Assembly: GCF_014649755.1 (NCBI RefSeq)
Contig: NZ_BMTQ01000001.1
Span: forward strand, 248,001 to 312,000
Reading direction: 5' to 3'
From: Streptomyces litmocidini
GTDB taxonomy: Bacteria; Actinomycetota; Actinomycetes; Streptomycetales; Streptomycetaceae
Length of the DNA: 64,000 nt
Under the pieces are notes generated by a model that saw only the letters and a program-made list of their open reading frames with translations, had not been told where the DNA came from and ran no database searches. Shown here piece by piece: positions 33,005 to 42,605 of the stretch (position 1 is its first letter; each line of letters starts with the position of its first letter). The position numbers and the translations under genes were made by a program.

Positions 33005-34390
33005 TCAGCCCCGGGTGACCGTGACCGTCACCCGGGCGCCGGGGGTCGCGAGGATCGAGGCCCTGCCGCGGTCCTCGCGGAGCACTCGCGCGCCGCCGCG
33101 GGCGGTGATCCGCCAGTCGCCGGGCGGAAGGGAGAGTTCGGTGACGCGGGGTCCGCGCCGGCCGGCCGCGTCGTAGGACAGGCGGTAGACCCCGGCCCCG
33201 GAGTCGTACGCGGCGGAGCGGACCGTGCCCGCGACCGCCTCCGCGTACGGCTCGGCGGTCAGTTCCTTGTTCGTACGGAAGGCGCCGGTGCCGTCCACCG
33301 CGCAGTAGCCGCCGCCGTAGCACCACACGTACCCCGCCCAGCCGGAGGTGTAGCGCCCGAGGGAGGCCATGGCCTCGCGGTAGAAGCGGTTCATGTTCGG
33401 CAGGGAGTTGTTGAGCGGTCCCCACTCCCCCACCACCACGGGGACCTTGTACTCCTTGGGATACAGGGTGACGGCCTGCTCGTAGCTCTCGATCCAGCCG
33501 GCGGCGGGGTCGTAGTCGGCGCCGGCCTCCATGCCGGTGTTGTAGAAGTGCGGGGCGTAGACGACCTTCGGGTCGTCGATCCTGCCCAGTCCGGTGGGCA
33601 CGCCCTCGCCGACGATCGGGGTCGGCTCGACGAAGACCCAGGCGTCCCGGTCGGCCGAACGGACCGCGTCCGCGAGGCGGTCGTACATCGGGGTGAGCTG
33701 GTCCCGTTCGATGCGCCGGGCCGCCGTCGGCAGGTCCTCGCCCTCCCGCAGCTCGCCCATCGGCTCGTTGATGAGGTCGTAGCCGAGCACGGCCGGGTGG
33801 TCCTCGAAGCGGTCGGCGAGCACCCGCCACATGCGGGCCTGGGCGCGTCTCAGGTCCTCGTCCTCGTACAGGTGGGTGAAGGCCCGCTGGACGGCGGGTT
33901 CGAAGTACTCGGAGAACCAGTCGTCCGGGTGCGGGGTGAAGGGCAGTCCGTCGGTCCTGGTCGCCCAGGCCGGCACGCCCCGGTGGCCGAAGGCGGGGCC
34001 GAAGACGTCCTGGTGGGCGTCGACGAGGACCTTGACGTCGTACTTCTCGGCCCAGTCCAGGATGCGTTCGATCTTCCGCAGATAGGTCTGGCTGTACCGG
34101 CCGGGGCGGGGTTCGAGGTCGTCCCAGAAGACGAGCAGGCGGGCGAAGCCGAAGCCCTTGGCCCGCAGGTCGCGGAAGTGCTTCTCGGTGATCGCGGAGA
34201 GGGCCGCGTCGCCCCGGTTGGCCTTGTCCTCGACGTTCCAGCCGCGCAGGGTGAGCACGCGGCCGTACTCGTCGGTGAGGGCCGGCATCGCGTCCCCTCC
34301 GGTCTCCGCCGGTTCCGCGCGGGCGGACGTCGGGGCGAGCAGGGCGGCGACGACGAGGGTCGCCGCGAGGGTGGTTCGCGTTCGCAGCAA
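33005..34390 (-). CDS. Endoglycoceramidase-like GH5 glycosidase, secreted
   Basis: The 461-residue precursor has a signal peptide (TTLAATLVVAALLAPTSARA) and a glycoside hydrolase family 5 barrel. The acid/base is Glu209 in DLINEPMG and the nucleophile Glu322 in VVVGEWGPLNN. The stretch KVLVDAHQDVFGPAFGHRGV and the opening LTLRGWNVEDKA are closest to endoglycoceramidases, which release glycans from glycosphingolipids. The C-terminal 80 residues look like a beta-sandwich (PGDWRITARGG, GARVTVTVTRG). The start is a TTG at 34390 with a strong GGAGG six bases upstream. The substrate is inferred from family resemblance; another lipid-linked glycan is possible. Confidence 0.85.
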   Translation of the reverse strand: MLRTRTTLAATLVVAALLAPTSARAEPAETGGDAMPALTDEYGRVLTLRGWNVEDKANRGDAALSAITEKHFRDLRAKGFGFARLLVFWDDLEPRPGRYSQTYLRKIERILDWAEKYDVKVLVDAHQDVFGPAFGHRGVPAWATRTDGLPFTPHPDDWFSEYFEPAVQRAFTHLYEDEDLRRAQARMWRVLADRFEDHPAVLGYDLINEPMGELREGEDLPTAARRIERDQLTPMYDRLADAVRSADRDAWVFVEPTPIVGEGVPTGLGRIDDPKVVYAPHFYNTGMEAGADYDPAAGWIESYEQAVTLYPKEYKVPVVVGEWGPLNNSLPNMNRFYREAMASLGRYTSGWAGYVWCYGGGYCAVDGTGAFRTNKELTAEPYAEAVAGTVRSAAYDSGAGVYRLSYDAAGRRGPRVTELSLPPGDWRITARGGARVLREDRGRASILATPGARVTVTVTRG

Positions 34391-34480
34391 GGAAGACCTC
34401 CGGCACGAGGAAGTGAGAGATGTTCACGTTTCGCGTGCCGGAGATCCCATCAGCAGTACTGACGAGTCATCAAGGGGTCG

Positions 34481-35446
34481 TCACGAGGTCTTCAGGACGA
34501 TCTTCCCGAAGAGCTCGCCGGAGGCCATCTTCTCGAAGCCCTCCCGCGCCCGGTCCAGCGGCAGCACCTCGTCGATCACCGGCCGGAGGCCCGTCGCCGC
34601 GCAGAACGCCAGGAGGTCCTCCAGCTCGTCCTTGGAACCCATCGTCGAGCCGACGACCTTCAGCTCCAGGAAGAAGATCCGGGTCAGTTCGGCGTGCGAG
34701 GGGCGGTCACCGCTCGTGGCGCCCGAGATGACGAGCGTGCCGCCGGGCCGCAGCGACTTGACCGAGTGCGACCAGGTGGCGGCGCCGACGGTCTCGATGA
34801 CGGCGTCCACGCGCTGCGGGAGCCGCGCGCCCGGCTCGTACGCCTCGACGGCGCCGAGTTCGACGGCCCGCTTCCGCTTGGCCTCGTCGCGGCTGGTGGC
34901 GAAGACCCGCAGGCCGGCCGCCTTGCCGAGGGCGATCGCGGCGGTGGCGACGCCGCCGCCCGCGCCCTGCACCAGCACGGAGTCGCCGGGGCGCACGCCG
35001 GCGTTGGTGAAGAGCATGCGGTAGGCGGTCAGCCAGGCGGTGGGGAGGCAGGCGGCCTCCTCGAAGGACAGCTCCTTCGGCTTGCGCAGCACGTTCCAGC
35101 TGGGGACGGTCACCCGCTCGGCGAAGGTGCCCTGGTAGCGCTCGGTGAGGATGGACCGGGGCTCGTCGGGGCCGACACCGTGGCCCGTCTGGCCGATGAC
35201 GGAGTGCAGGACGACCTCGTTGCCGTCCTCGTCGATGCCCGCGGCGTCGCAGCCGAGGATCATCGGCAGCTTCTCCTCGGGCAGTCCGACCCCGCGCAGC
35301 GACCACAGGTCGTGGTGGTTGAGCGAGGCGGCCCTGACGGTGACGGTGGTCCACCCGGGCCGTGCCTCGGGTTCGGGGCGTTCGCCCAATTCGAGGCCGT
35401 TCAGGGGCTGGTCGCGGTCGATTCGGGCAGCGTAGGCAGCGAACAT
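34481..35446 (-). CDS. Zinc-type MDR oxidoreductase (quinone oxidoreductase-like)
   Basis: The 321-residue cytosolic NAD(P)H-dependent oxidoreductase of the medium-chain dehydrogenase/reductase superfamily has a GroES-like N-terminal half (VTVRAASLNHHDLWSLRGVG, ILGCDAAGID) and a Rossmann half with VLVQGAGGGVATAAIALGKA. It lacks the cysteine cluster for structural zinc, which fits the quinone oxidoreductase branch. The frame is open to 35551, but the ATG at 35446 matches the family start. The electron acceptor is not evident. It lies between the GH5 gene and the malic enzyme, all on the minus strand but with a terminator before it. Confidence 0.85.
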   Translation of the reverse strand: MFAAYAARIDRDQPLNGLELGERPEPEARPGWTTVTVRAASLNHHDLWSLRGVGLPEEKLPMILGCDAAGIDEDGNEVVLHSVIGQTGHGVGPDEPRSILTERYQGTFAERVTVPSWNVLRKPKELSFEEAACLPTAWLTAYRMLFTNAGVRPGDSVLVQGAGGGVATAAIALGKAAGLRVFATSRDEAKRKRAVELGAVEAYEPGARLPQRVDAVIETVGAATWSHSVKSLRPGGTLVISGATSGDRPSHAELTRIFFLELKVVGSTMGSKDELEDLLAFCAATGLRPVIDEVLPLDRAREGFEKMASGELFGKIVLKTS

Positions 35447-35552
35447 GGCCCCGACCCTAGGCCGCCGCCGGTGGGCGACGGAACCACGCACCCGTGTGAC
35501 CCGTGTCGCCTGGACAGCGCGCACCTGCGCCCCCTCCCGTGCGCCCCGCACG

Positions 35553-35593
35553 CCGAAGGGCCCCGTCCCGGTGATCGGAACGGGGCCCTTCGG
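35553..35593 (-). terminator. Hairpin terminator after the malic enzyme gene
   Basis: CCGAAGGGCCCCGT (35553-35566) and ACGGGGCCCTTCGG (35580-35593) form a perfect 14-base-pair stem with a 13-base loop. It lies between the malic enzyme stop and the oxidoreductase start and should separate them transcriptionally. Confidence 0.85.
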
Positions 35594-35639
35594 GGTGCCC
35601 GGAGCGCGCCGTGGCGGCGCGCGTCGGCGGGTGGGCGCG

Positions 35640-36851
35640 TCAGCGGCGGGCGACGCCCTCGGCGCGGGCGGCGGCGGCGACCGCGGCCGCGACGGCCGGG
35701 GCGACCCGCTCGTCGAACGGCGACGGGATCACGCAGTCGGCGGCGAGCTGGTCGCCGACCACGTCCGCGATGGCGTTGGCCGCGGCGATCTTCATGCCCT
35801 CGGTGATCCGGGAGGCCCGGACCTGGAGCGCGCCGGCGAAGATGCCGGGGAACGCGAGGACGTTGTTGATCTGGTTCGGGTAGTCCGAACGGCCGGTCGC
35901 CACGACGGCCGCGTACTTGTGCGCGACGTCGGGGTGGACCTCGGGGTTCGGGTTGGCCATGGCGAACACGAAGGCGTTCGGCGCCATGGCGGCGACGGCC
36001 GCCTCGGGGACCGTACCGCCGGAGACGCCGATGAAGACGTCCGCGCCGGCCAGGGCGCTCTCCAGGGAACCGGTGAGGCCCGCCTTGTTCGTGAGCTCGG
36101 CGATCTCGCGCTTGACGTCCGTGAGGTCCTCGCGGTCGCGGCTGACGATGCCCTTGCGGTCGGCGACGCAGACGTCGCCGAGGCCGGCCTCCAGGAGGAA
36201 CTTGGCGATGGCCACACCGGCCGCACCGGCGCCGGAGATGACACCGCGCAGGTCGCCGAGGGTCCGGCCGGTCAGCTTCGCCGCGTTGCGCAGGGCGGCG
36301 AGGGTGACGATGGCGGTGCCGTGCTGGTCGTCGTGGAAGACCGGGATGTCGAGGCGCTCCTGGAGCTTGCGCTCGATCTCGAAGCACCGCGGGGCCGAGA
36401 TGTCCTCCAGGTTCACGCCGCCGAAGGACGGGGCGAGCCGGACGACGGTCTCGACGATCTCGTCGGTGTCGGTGGTGGCCAGGGCGATCGGGACCGCGTC
36501 CACGCCGCCGAACTGCTTGAAGAGGATGGCCTTCCCCTCCATGACCGGGAGGGAGGCCTCCGGGCCGATGTCGCCGAGGCCGAGGACGGCCGTGCCGTCG
36601 GTCACGACGGCGACGACCTGGGACTTCCAGGTGTAGTCGTTGACCAGCTCGGGCTGCTCGGCGATCGCGGTGCACACCTTGGCGACGCCGGGCGTGTACG
36701 CGAGGGACAGGTCGTCCTTGTCCCGGAGGGGGACGGTGGCCTGCACGGCCATCTTGCCGCCCCGGTGAAGGGCGAAGACGGGGTCGAAGGGCTCCTCGGG
36801 AGCTCCGTCCGTGCCACTGTCGTTGCGAGGATTGACGATTTCCGCTGCCAT
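35640..36851 (-). CDS. NAD(P)-dependent malic enzyme
   Basis: The 403-residue enzyme decarboxylates malate to pyruvate with reduction of NAD(P), linking the TCA cycle to pyruvate and NADPH supply. Family motifs visible are SLAYTPGVAKVCTAI, LGLGDIGPEASLPVMEGKA, PVFHDDQHGTAIVTLAAL (metal and malate site) and the nucleotide-binding loop GVISGAGAAGVAIAKFLLEA, then FAMANPNPEV. The start is the ATG at 36851; an ATG nine codons upstream is an alternative. It matches the malic enzyme found at this place in Streptomyces chromosomes. Cofactor preference cannot be stated firmly from sequence alone. Confidence 0.93.
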   Translation of the reverse strand: MAAEIVNPRNDSGTDGAPEEPFDPVFALHRGGKMAVQATVPLRDKDDLSLAYTPGVAKVCTAIAEQPELVNDYTWKSQVVAVVTDGTAVLGLGDIGPEASLPVMEGKAILFKQFGGVDAVPIALATTDTDEIVETVVRLAPSFGGVNLEDISAPRCFEIERKLQERLDIPVFHDDQHGTAIVTLAALRNAAKLTGRTLGDLRGVISGAGAAGVAIAKFLLEAGLGDVCVADRKGIVSRDREDLTDVKREIAELTNKAGLTGSLESALAGADVFIGVSGGTVPEAAVAAMAPNAFVFAMANPNPEVHPDVAHKYAAVVATGRSDYPNQINNVLAFPGIFAGALQVRASRITEGMKIAAANAIADVVGDQLAADCVIPSPFDERVAPAVAAAVAAAARAEGVARR

Positions 36852-37387
36852 TGGGTTGACCCCTTGAGTCTGCTTCATTTGAGGGTTGGCCGCTCCTGGT
36901 GTGGAGCGGTGGGCGGGTCCCGCGGCCGCCGTGTCTGGCAGCCGCGCGGGCGCGCCGCACAACGCGCCCTGAGCCCCGGATGAGGGGTGTAAGGATCCTT
37001 CTTACCGGACGGACGGCACCGCAGACGAGTTCATATCCGTTCGGTGACGCGACTCATACCGAGTGCATCCGGACGGGGACGGAGAACGACACGTCACCCG
37101 ATGTCCCGATAGATGGTCCCCGCACCCGATTGGCGGCCTTCCATTCGTCCGTATGCCGAGATGAACCGCAGATTTTCCGGTGCCGGGGAAGGGATTCCGC
37201 AGAAGATCCGGCCCTGATGTACCGGCCTGTCGGGATTTCGGGGTCACCTGTTACCCGATTTTGACATCCGAGGCCGTCGGTTTGTGGCAGTCCGAATGGC
37301 AAGATGCCGTAATCACACGAGGTCGCGACACTCGAAGGTACGTACGCGACCACCTGGCAGCACTTCACACGCCGGAGGAACCCGACC
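36852..37387. promoter_or_regulatory. Long divergent region upstream of malic enzyme and the ABC transporter
   Basis: This 536-base region should hold promoters for both genes. Visible are a palindrome AAGGATCCTT at 36991-37000 inside GTAAGGATCCTTCTTAC, a good -35 hexamer TTGACA at 37261-37266 without an evident -10 at normal distance, and repeated CCCGAT words between about 37098 and 37260. A GGAGG ribosome site precedes the binding-protein start. It is less GC-rich than the genes around it. I see no gene in it. Confidence 0.5.
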
Positions 37388-38353
37388 ATGACCGCACGCT
37401 CCACGCGCTGTACGACCGCCAAGACCCGCACGTCCCGTCTTGCCGCGGTCGCCGCCATCGCGGTCGCCGGCTCGATGCTGCTGACCGCCTGCGGCGACCA
37501 GACCGAGAGCGGTTCGACCAAGGAGGGCGGCTCCTCCTCCGCCGCCGCGAGCAAGGCCCCGCTCTTCTCGAAGCTGCCCGCCGACATCCAGAAGGCGGGC
37601 GTCATCAAGGTCGGCACGGACGCCTCGTACGCCCCGATGGAGTTCACCGAGGGCGGCAAGATCGTCGGTGTCGACCCCGACCTCGGAGAGGCCCTCGGCA
37701 AGCAGCTCGGCGTCAAGCTCGAGTTCGTCTCGGGCACCTTCGACGGCCTGATCACCTCGATCTACACCGGTCGCCAGCAGCTGATCATGTCCTCGATGAC
37801 GGACAACAAGAAGCGCCAGGAGGGCCTGGACGACAACGGGAAGAAGATCGGCAAGGGCATCGACTTCGTCGACTACTTCAACTCCGGCGTCTCCCTGCTG
37901 GTCAAGAAGGGCAACCCGCAGGGCGTCGACTCCCTCGACGACCTCTGCGGCAAGACCGTCGCCGTCCAGCGCGGCACGATCTACGAGGACACCTTCAAGG
38001 CGCAGGCCACCAAGTGCGGCGACAAGAAGCTGACCATCCAGGCCTTCGACACCGACGCCGAGGCCCAGACCCGGGTGAAGGCGGGCGGCGCGGTCGCCGA
38101 CCTGAACGACTACCCGGTCGCCTCGTACATCGCGAAGACCTCGGGCGGCGGCAAGGACTTCGAGGTCGTCGGCAACCAGAGCGACGTCGGCCTCTTCGGC
38201 ATCGGCGTCTCGAAGGACAACACCCAGCTGCGCGACGCCGTCAAGGAAGCGCTCGACGCGATCATCAAGGACGGCTCGTACGCCGAGGTCCTGAAGAAGT
38301 GGGACGTCGAGGGCAGCGCGGTCAAGTCGGCCACGATCAACGCCGGCAAGTGA
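37388..38353 (+). CDS. Polar amino acid ABC transporter binding lipoprotein
   Basis: This 321-residue extracellular solute-binding protein of family 3 captures a polar amino acid and delivers it to the permease encoded next. The signal peptide ends in a lipobox (MLLTAC), so the Cys near 35 is lipidated. A Ser/Ala linker follows, then a bilobed domain with VIKVGTDASYAPMEF, FVSGTFDGLITSIYTGRQQL and the hinge strands GVDSLDDLCGKTVAVQRGT and VGLFGIGVSKDN. Glutamate or glutamine is the likely ligand by family, but not proven. It is the first gene of a three-gene operon. Confidence 0.92.
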   Translation: MTARSTRCTTAKTRTSRLAAVAAIAVAGSMLLTACGDQTESGSTKEGGSSSAAASKAPLFSKLPADIQKAGVIKVGTDASYAPMEFTEGGKIVGVDPDLGEALGKQLGVKLEFVSGTFDGLITSIYTGRQQLIMSSMTDNKKRQEGLDDNGKKIGKGIDFVDYFNSGVSLLVKKGNPQGVDSLDDLCGKTVAVQRGTIYEDTFKAQATKCGDKKLTIQAFDTDAEAQTRVKAGGAVADLNDYPVASYIAKTSGGGKDFEVVGNQSDVGLFGIGVSKDNTQLRDAVKEALDAIIKDGSYAEVLKKWDVEGSAVKSATINAGK

Positions 38354-38384
38354 CTCCTCCTCGTACCACTGAAGGGCAGTCGTC

Positions 38385-39331
38385 ATGACTGACAAGATCA
38401 GCAAGGACCCGGCCGCCGCTCCGGCCGGGCCCACCCCCTCGGGCGTCCCGTACGAGGCGATCAAGGCCATCCCCGTGCGGCACTACGGCCGCTGGGTCAG
38501 CGGTGTCGTGGTCGTCGTCCTCCTCGGATGGCTCGTCTACGCCTTCTCCCAGGGCGACGTCGTCTGGGCCACGGTGCGGGACAAGGTGTTCGACCCCTCC
38601 GTCATCGACGGCATGTGGAACACCATCATCATCAGCGTCGCGTCCATGGCGCTGGGCCTCGTCCTCGGCATCGTCTTCGCCGTGATGCGGCTCTCCAAGA
38701 ACCCGGTGACCGGCGCGGTCGCCTGGCTCTACATCTGGTTCTTCCGCGGCACCCCGGTCTACGTCCAGCTGCTCGTCTGGTTCAACCTGTCGCTGATCTT
38801 CCACTACATCAACCTCGGGCCGATCTACAAGAACGAGACCGTGGACGTCATGACGCCGTTCATGGTGGCCCTGCTCGGCCTCGGCCTGAACGAGGGCGCC
38901 TACATGGCGGAGATCGTCCGCGCCGGCATCCAGTCGGTCGACGAGGGCCAGACCGAGGCGGCGCACGCGCTGGGCATGTCCCAGACGAAGACCATGGGCC
39001 GCATCGTGCTCCCGCAGGCCATGCGGGTGATCGTGCCGCCGACGGGCAACGAGTTCATCAACATGCTGAAGACCTCGTCCCTGGTCTCGGCCGTGCAGTA
39101 CACCGAACTGCTGCGCGCCTCGTCGAACATCGGCAACACGGCCGGCGCCGTCATGGAGATGCTGTTCGTCGCCTCCATCTGGTACCTCGCGCTGACCAGC
39201 GTGTTCAGCGTCGGCCAGTACTACCTGGAGCGCCGTTTCGCCCGCGGTTCGACGCGCAACCTGCCGCCCACCCCGTGGCAGCGCGTCAAGAAGAACCTCA
39301 CCACCTTCAAGCGTTCCCCGGAGGCAGCGGC

Positions 39332-39335
<4 letters not shown>
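38385..39335 (+). CDS. Polar amino acid ABC transporter permease
   Basis: The 316-residue inner-membrane permease of the His/Glu/Gln type (three-TM region HisM-like) has an N-terminal membrane segment ([20 protein letters not shown]), the family segment [20 protein letters not shown], and the cytoplasmic EAA loop [20 protein letters not shown] that contacts the ATPase. Its N-terminal about 40 residues are a soluble extension. It lies 31 bases after the binding-protein gene and overlaps the ATPase start by four bases. Confidence 0.93.
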
Positions 39336-40089
<754 letters not shown>

Positions 40090-40099
<10 letters not shown>

Positions 40100-40137
40100 G
40101 ACGCGCGGTGCCGCAGGAGCGCGGTGCCGTGAGGCGC
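40090..40137 (+). repeat. Tandem units spanning the ATPase stop codon
   Basis: Three consecutive units of 15-17 bases begin GGTGC at 40090, 40107 and 40123: GGTGCTGTAGGACGCGC (with the stop codon), GGTGCCGCAGGAGCGC and GGTGCCGTGAGGCGC. They look like successive altered copies of the gene end. Confidence 0.75.
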
Positions 40138-40140
40138 ACG

Positions 40141-40180
40141 GGAAGGGGCGGTACGGGCAGGAGCCCGTACCGCCCCTTCC
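40141..40180. terminator. Bidirectional hairpin after the ABC operon
   Basis: GGAAGGGGCGGTACGGGC (40141-40158) and GCCCGTACCGCCCCTTCC (40163-40180) form a perfect 18-base-pair stem with a four-base loop, placed between convergent genes. Confidence 0.92.
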
Positions 40181-40191
40181 CCGCACCGCGG

Positions 40192-40941
40192 CTACTTCAC
40201 GGCGAGGACGAGGCCGTCGGAGGGCGAGGCCCAGACCGTCCGGGCCTCGCCGAAGCCGGCGGCGCGGAGGGTCTCGGCGTGCCAGCGTGCGGGGGGCGCG
40301 TCGCCGTCGGCGTGCTCGCCGTAGATCTCGAAGCGGCGGGCGGTGGGCTCGGCGAGGACCGGGTCCTCGGCGGCGACGGCCCACCAGTCGGTCCAGTCGA
40401 GGACTCCGGCGGCCTTCTCCCGGTCCATGCGGGCGTGCCGCAGCTCGCGCTCGGCGGCGTTGATGCGGGGCGTGGCCTCGTCGATCATGTGGTCGGCGTT
40501 CATGAAGACCCCGCCGTCGCGGACGAGGCCGGCGAGCTGTCCGTAGAGGGCCGTCAGGGGCTCCCTGTGGAGCCAGTGGAGGGCGGTGGCGGTGAGGACG
40601 GCGTCGTACGCGTCGTACGGCAGGCTCGCGGCCCACGAGGGGTCCTTGAGGTCGGCGGTGACGAAGGTGACGCGCTCGTCCCCGGCGAAGGAGCCCTCGG
40701 CTATGGCGAGGAGGGCCGGGTCGAGGTCGACGCCGACACTGGTCGCGTGGGGGAACCTCCGGAGCAGCCGGCTCGTGATACTTCCCGTACCGCACGCGAG
40801 GTCGAGGACGCGGGGCTTCGGCCCCACGAGCGCCTCGACCATGTCGAGCATCACGCGGAACCGCTCCTCCCGGTCCGGCATGTACCACTCCTGCTGACGG
40901 TCCCAGCTCTGCTGCCAGGCCGCCCAGTCGGTTCCGGTCAT
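40192..40941 (-). CDS. Class I SAM-dependent methyltransferase
   Basis: The 249-residue cytosolic enzyme has motif I VLDLACGTGSITSRLLRRFP, the acidic residue of motif II in VGVDLDP, and AVLTATALHWLHREPL typical of UbiE/trans-aconitate-like methyltransferases. The ATG at 40941 has GGGAGGG six bases upstream, so the longer open frame to 41010 is not used. The acceptor is unknown. It is divergent from the CGNR gene. Confidence 0.85.
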   Translation of the reverse strand: MTGTDWAAWQQSWDRQQEWYMPDREERFRVMLDMVEALVGPKPRVLDLACGTGSITSRLLRRFPHATSVGVDLDPALLAIAEGSFAGDERVTFVTADLKDPSWAASLPYDAYDAVLTATALHWLHREPLTALYGQLAGLVRDGGVFMNADHMIDEATPRINAAERELRHARMDREKAAGVLDWTDWWAVAAEDPVLAEPTARRFEIYGEHADGDAPPARWHAETLRAAGFGEARTVWASPSDGLVLAVK

Positions 40942-41035
40942 GGTGGTCCCTCCCCGCCTTCGTAATACCCTCGAAGGGGAAACAGGCGTTACCCCTTTCG
41001 ACCGAGACACTAGCCCGCCGAAGTAAGGACTACAA

Positions 41036-41656
41036 GTGGAACTGGCCCATTACTCGGATTTCGCCGTACGTCTGGTCAACACCGAGGAGCCGGCCCGCAA
41101 CAAGGACGCGCTGACCTCCGTCGAGGTGCTCCGGGAACTCTTCGGCCCCGCCACCCAGATGGCCCGACGCGTCACGGAGGCGGACCTGCCGCGCTTCCGC
41201 ACGGTGCGGGCGCGCCTGCGGGCGGTCTTCGCGGCGGCGGACGAGGGCGACCACACGGGGGCGGTCGACCTCCTCAACTCCCTCCTCCTGGAGTTCCCTG
41301 TCAGCCCGCAGATCTCCGGCCACGACACCCTCGACGAGGAGGGCCGGCCCCGGTGGCACATGCACCTCGCCGACCACTCCTCGAACGCGACCGCGGGCTA
41401 CGCCGCGATCTCGGCGATGGGCCTCGCCTTCCACCTGACGGAGTTCGGCGCGGACCGGCTCGGCCTCTGCCAGGCGCCCCCTTGCCGCAACGCCTACCTG
41501 GACACCTCCACCAACCGCTCCCGCCGCTACTGCTCGGACCGCTGCGCGACCCGCGCCAACGTGGCCGCCTACCGGGCCCGCAAACGCCTGGAGGCCGAGC
41601 GCACGGGCCTCACCGAGGACACCAGCCAGGAAAGCGTCACGCCCGGCGAACGCTGA
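41036..41656 (+). CDS. CGNR zinc-finger (ABATE-type) putative regulator
   Basis: The 206-residue protein has an N-terminal ABATE-like helical domain (FAVRLVNTEEPARNKDALTS) and a C-terminal CGNR zinc finger with Cys residues in LGLCQAPPCRNAYLDTSTNR and RRYCSDRCATRANVAAYRAR, which is expected to bind DNA. Here the motif reads CRNA instead of CGNR. The start is a GTG at 41036 with AAGGA upstream. Its last 88 bases overlap, tail to tail, the 3' end of sodX on the other strand. Confidence 0.85.
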   Translation: MELAHYSDFAVRLVNTEEPARNKDALTSVEVLRELFGPATQMARRVTEADLPRFRTVRARLRAVFAAADEGDHTGAVDLLNSLLLEFPVSPQISGHDTLDEEGRPRWHMHLADHSSNATAGYAAISAMGLAFHLTEFGADRLGLCQAPPCRNAYLDTSTNRSRRYCSDRCATRANVAAYRARKRLEAERTGLTEDTSQESVTPGER

Positions 41657-41994
41657 CGCCCCGGCGTCACCGGCCGGTACCGCGCCCACACCCGCCCGAG
41701 AACCAGTTCGGGCGGCACGGCCCCGAAGACCCGGCTGTCCCCCTCGGCGTCCGGGTTGTCCCCGAGCACCCACCAGCCGCCGTCACGTCGCTCGATCAGC
41801 CGCTTCACGATGAGCAGATCCTGCTGGAGCGGATGCCGCAGCACGGCCACGCACCCGGCCCGCAGCCGCGCCCCGTACCGCACGAGCAGCTGGTCACCGT
41901 GCAGCAGCGTGGGCACCATCGAGACCCCCGTCACCTCGGCGATCCCGAACGGCGCACCGGTCTCGGCCACCCTCTCCCGCCCCGATTCCCTCAT
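41569..41994 (-). CDS. sodX: Nickel superoxide dismutase maturation protease
   Basis: SodX is a signal-peptidase-like serine protease that removes the short leader of the NiSOD precursor so that the N-terminal His can bind nickel. The 141-residue protein has the S26 motifs: VTGVSMVPTLLHGDQLLV with the catalytic Ser, CVAVLRHP, LLIVKRLIERRDGGWWVLGD with the Lys, and SRVFGAV. The ATG at 41994 has GGGAGG six bases upstream. There is no membrane anchor, as expected for a cytosolic maturase. It is divergent from sodN. The basic C-terminal tail is antisense to the end of the CGNR gene and may be poorly conserved. Confidence 0.9.
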   Translation of the reverse strand: MRESGRERVAETGAPFGIAEVTGVSMVPTLLHGDQLLVRYGARLRAGCVAVLRHPLQQDLLIVKRLIERRDGGWWVLGDNPDAEGDSRVFGAVPPELVLGRVWARYRPVTPGRQRSPGVTLSWLVSSVRPVRSASRRLRAR

Positions 41995-42101
41995 CCGGCA
42001 CCTCCCGGCCCACGCCTGCCTCGCCTCGTCCACTCGTACACGAGTCCCATGGTGACCCTGGACTTTTGACCTAAGCCCCAGGGGGCGCCCGCGAAAACGC
42101 C

Positions 42102-42132
42102 CTTCTCACCGAGTAATGTCCCACCTGAGAAG
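42102..42132 (+). promoter_or_regulatory. Inverted repeat in the sodN leader region
   Basis: CTTCTCA (42102-42108) and TGAGAAG (42126-42132) are a perfect seven-base inverted repeat spaced by 17 bases, ending 24 bases before the sodN start. It could be a regulator site or an mRNA hairpin. sodN is nickel-induced in Streptomyces, but I know of no established match to this motif. Confidence 0.45.
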
Positions 42133-42156
42133 ACGATCACGAGGAAGGACGGCTCA

Positions 42157-42552
42157 ATGCTCTCCCGCCTGTTTGCCCCCAAGGTGAAGGTCAGCGCCCA
42201 CTGCGACCTCCCGTGCGGCGTGTACGACCCGGCCCAGGCCCGCATCGAGGCCGAGTCCGTCAAGGCTGTCCAGGAGAAGTACCTGGCCAACGACGACCCG
42301 CACTTCCGCGCGCGCGCCACGGTCATCAAGGAGCAGCGCGCCGAGCTCGCCAAGCACCACGTCTCGGTGCTCTGGAGCGACTACTTCAAGGCCCCGCACT
42401 TCGAGAAGTACCCCGAGCTCAACCAGCTGGTCAACGACACCCTGAAGGCCCTCTCGGCCGCCAAGGCGTCGACGGACCCGAAGACGGGCGAGAAGGCGCT
42501 GGAGCTCATCGCCGAGATCGACCGCATCTTCTGGGAGACCAAGAAGGCCTGA
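42157..42552 (+). CDS. sodN: Nickel-containing superoxide dismutase
   Basis: This 131-residue precursor dismutes superoxide in the cytosol as a homohexamer. The mature protein begins at His15 (HCDLPCGVY), the nickel hook with the two Cys ligands and the N-terminal His; the first 14 residues (MLSRLFAPKVKVSA) are the leader removed by SodX. The rest is a four-helix bundle (ARIEAESVKAVQEKYLAN, FRARATVIKEQRAELAKHHV). The gene follows a GAGGAAGGA ribosome site and ends in a strong hairpin. In Streptomyces nickel induces sodN and lowers sodF. Confidence 0.97.
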   Translation: MLSRLFAPKVKVSAHCDLPCGVYDPAQARIEAESVKAVQEKYLANDDPHFRARATVIKEQRAELAKHHVSVLWSDYFKAPHFEKYPELNQLVNDTLKALSAAKASTDPKTGEKALELIAEIDRIFWETKKA

Positions 42553-42568
42553 CCTTCTGATCCCCACC

Positions 42569-42605
42569 CGGAGGGGTACGGCCGCCCGGCGGCCGTACCC
42601 CTCCG
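42569..42605. terminator. Hairpin terminator of sodN
   Basis: CGGAGGGGTACGGCCGCC (42569-42586) and GGCGGCCGTACCCCTCCG (42588-42605) form a perfect 18-base-pair inverted repeat with one base between the arms. Confidence 0.9.
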
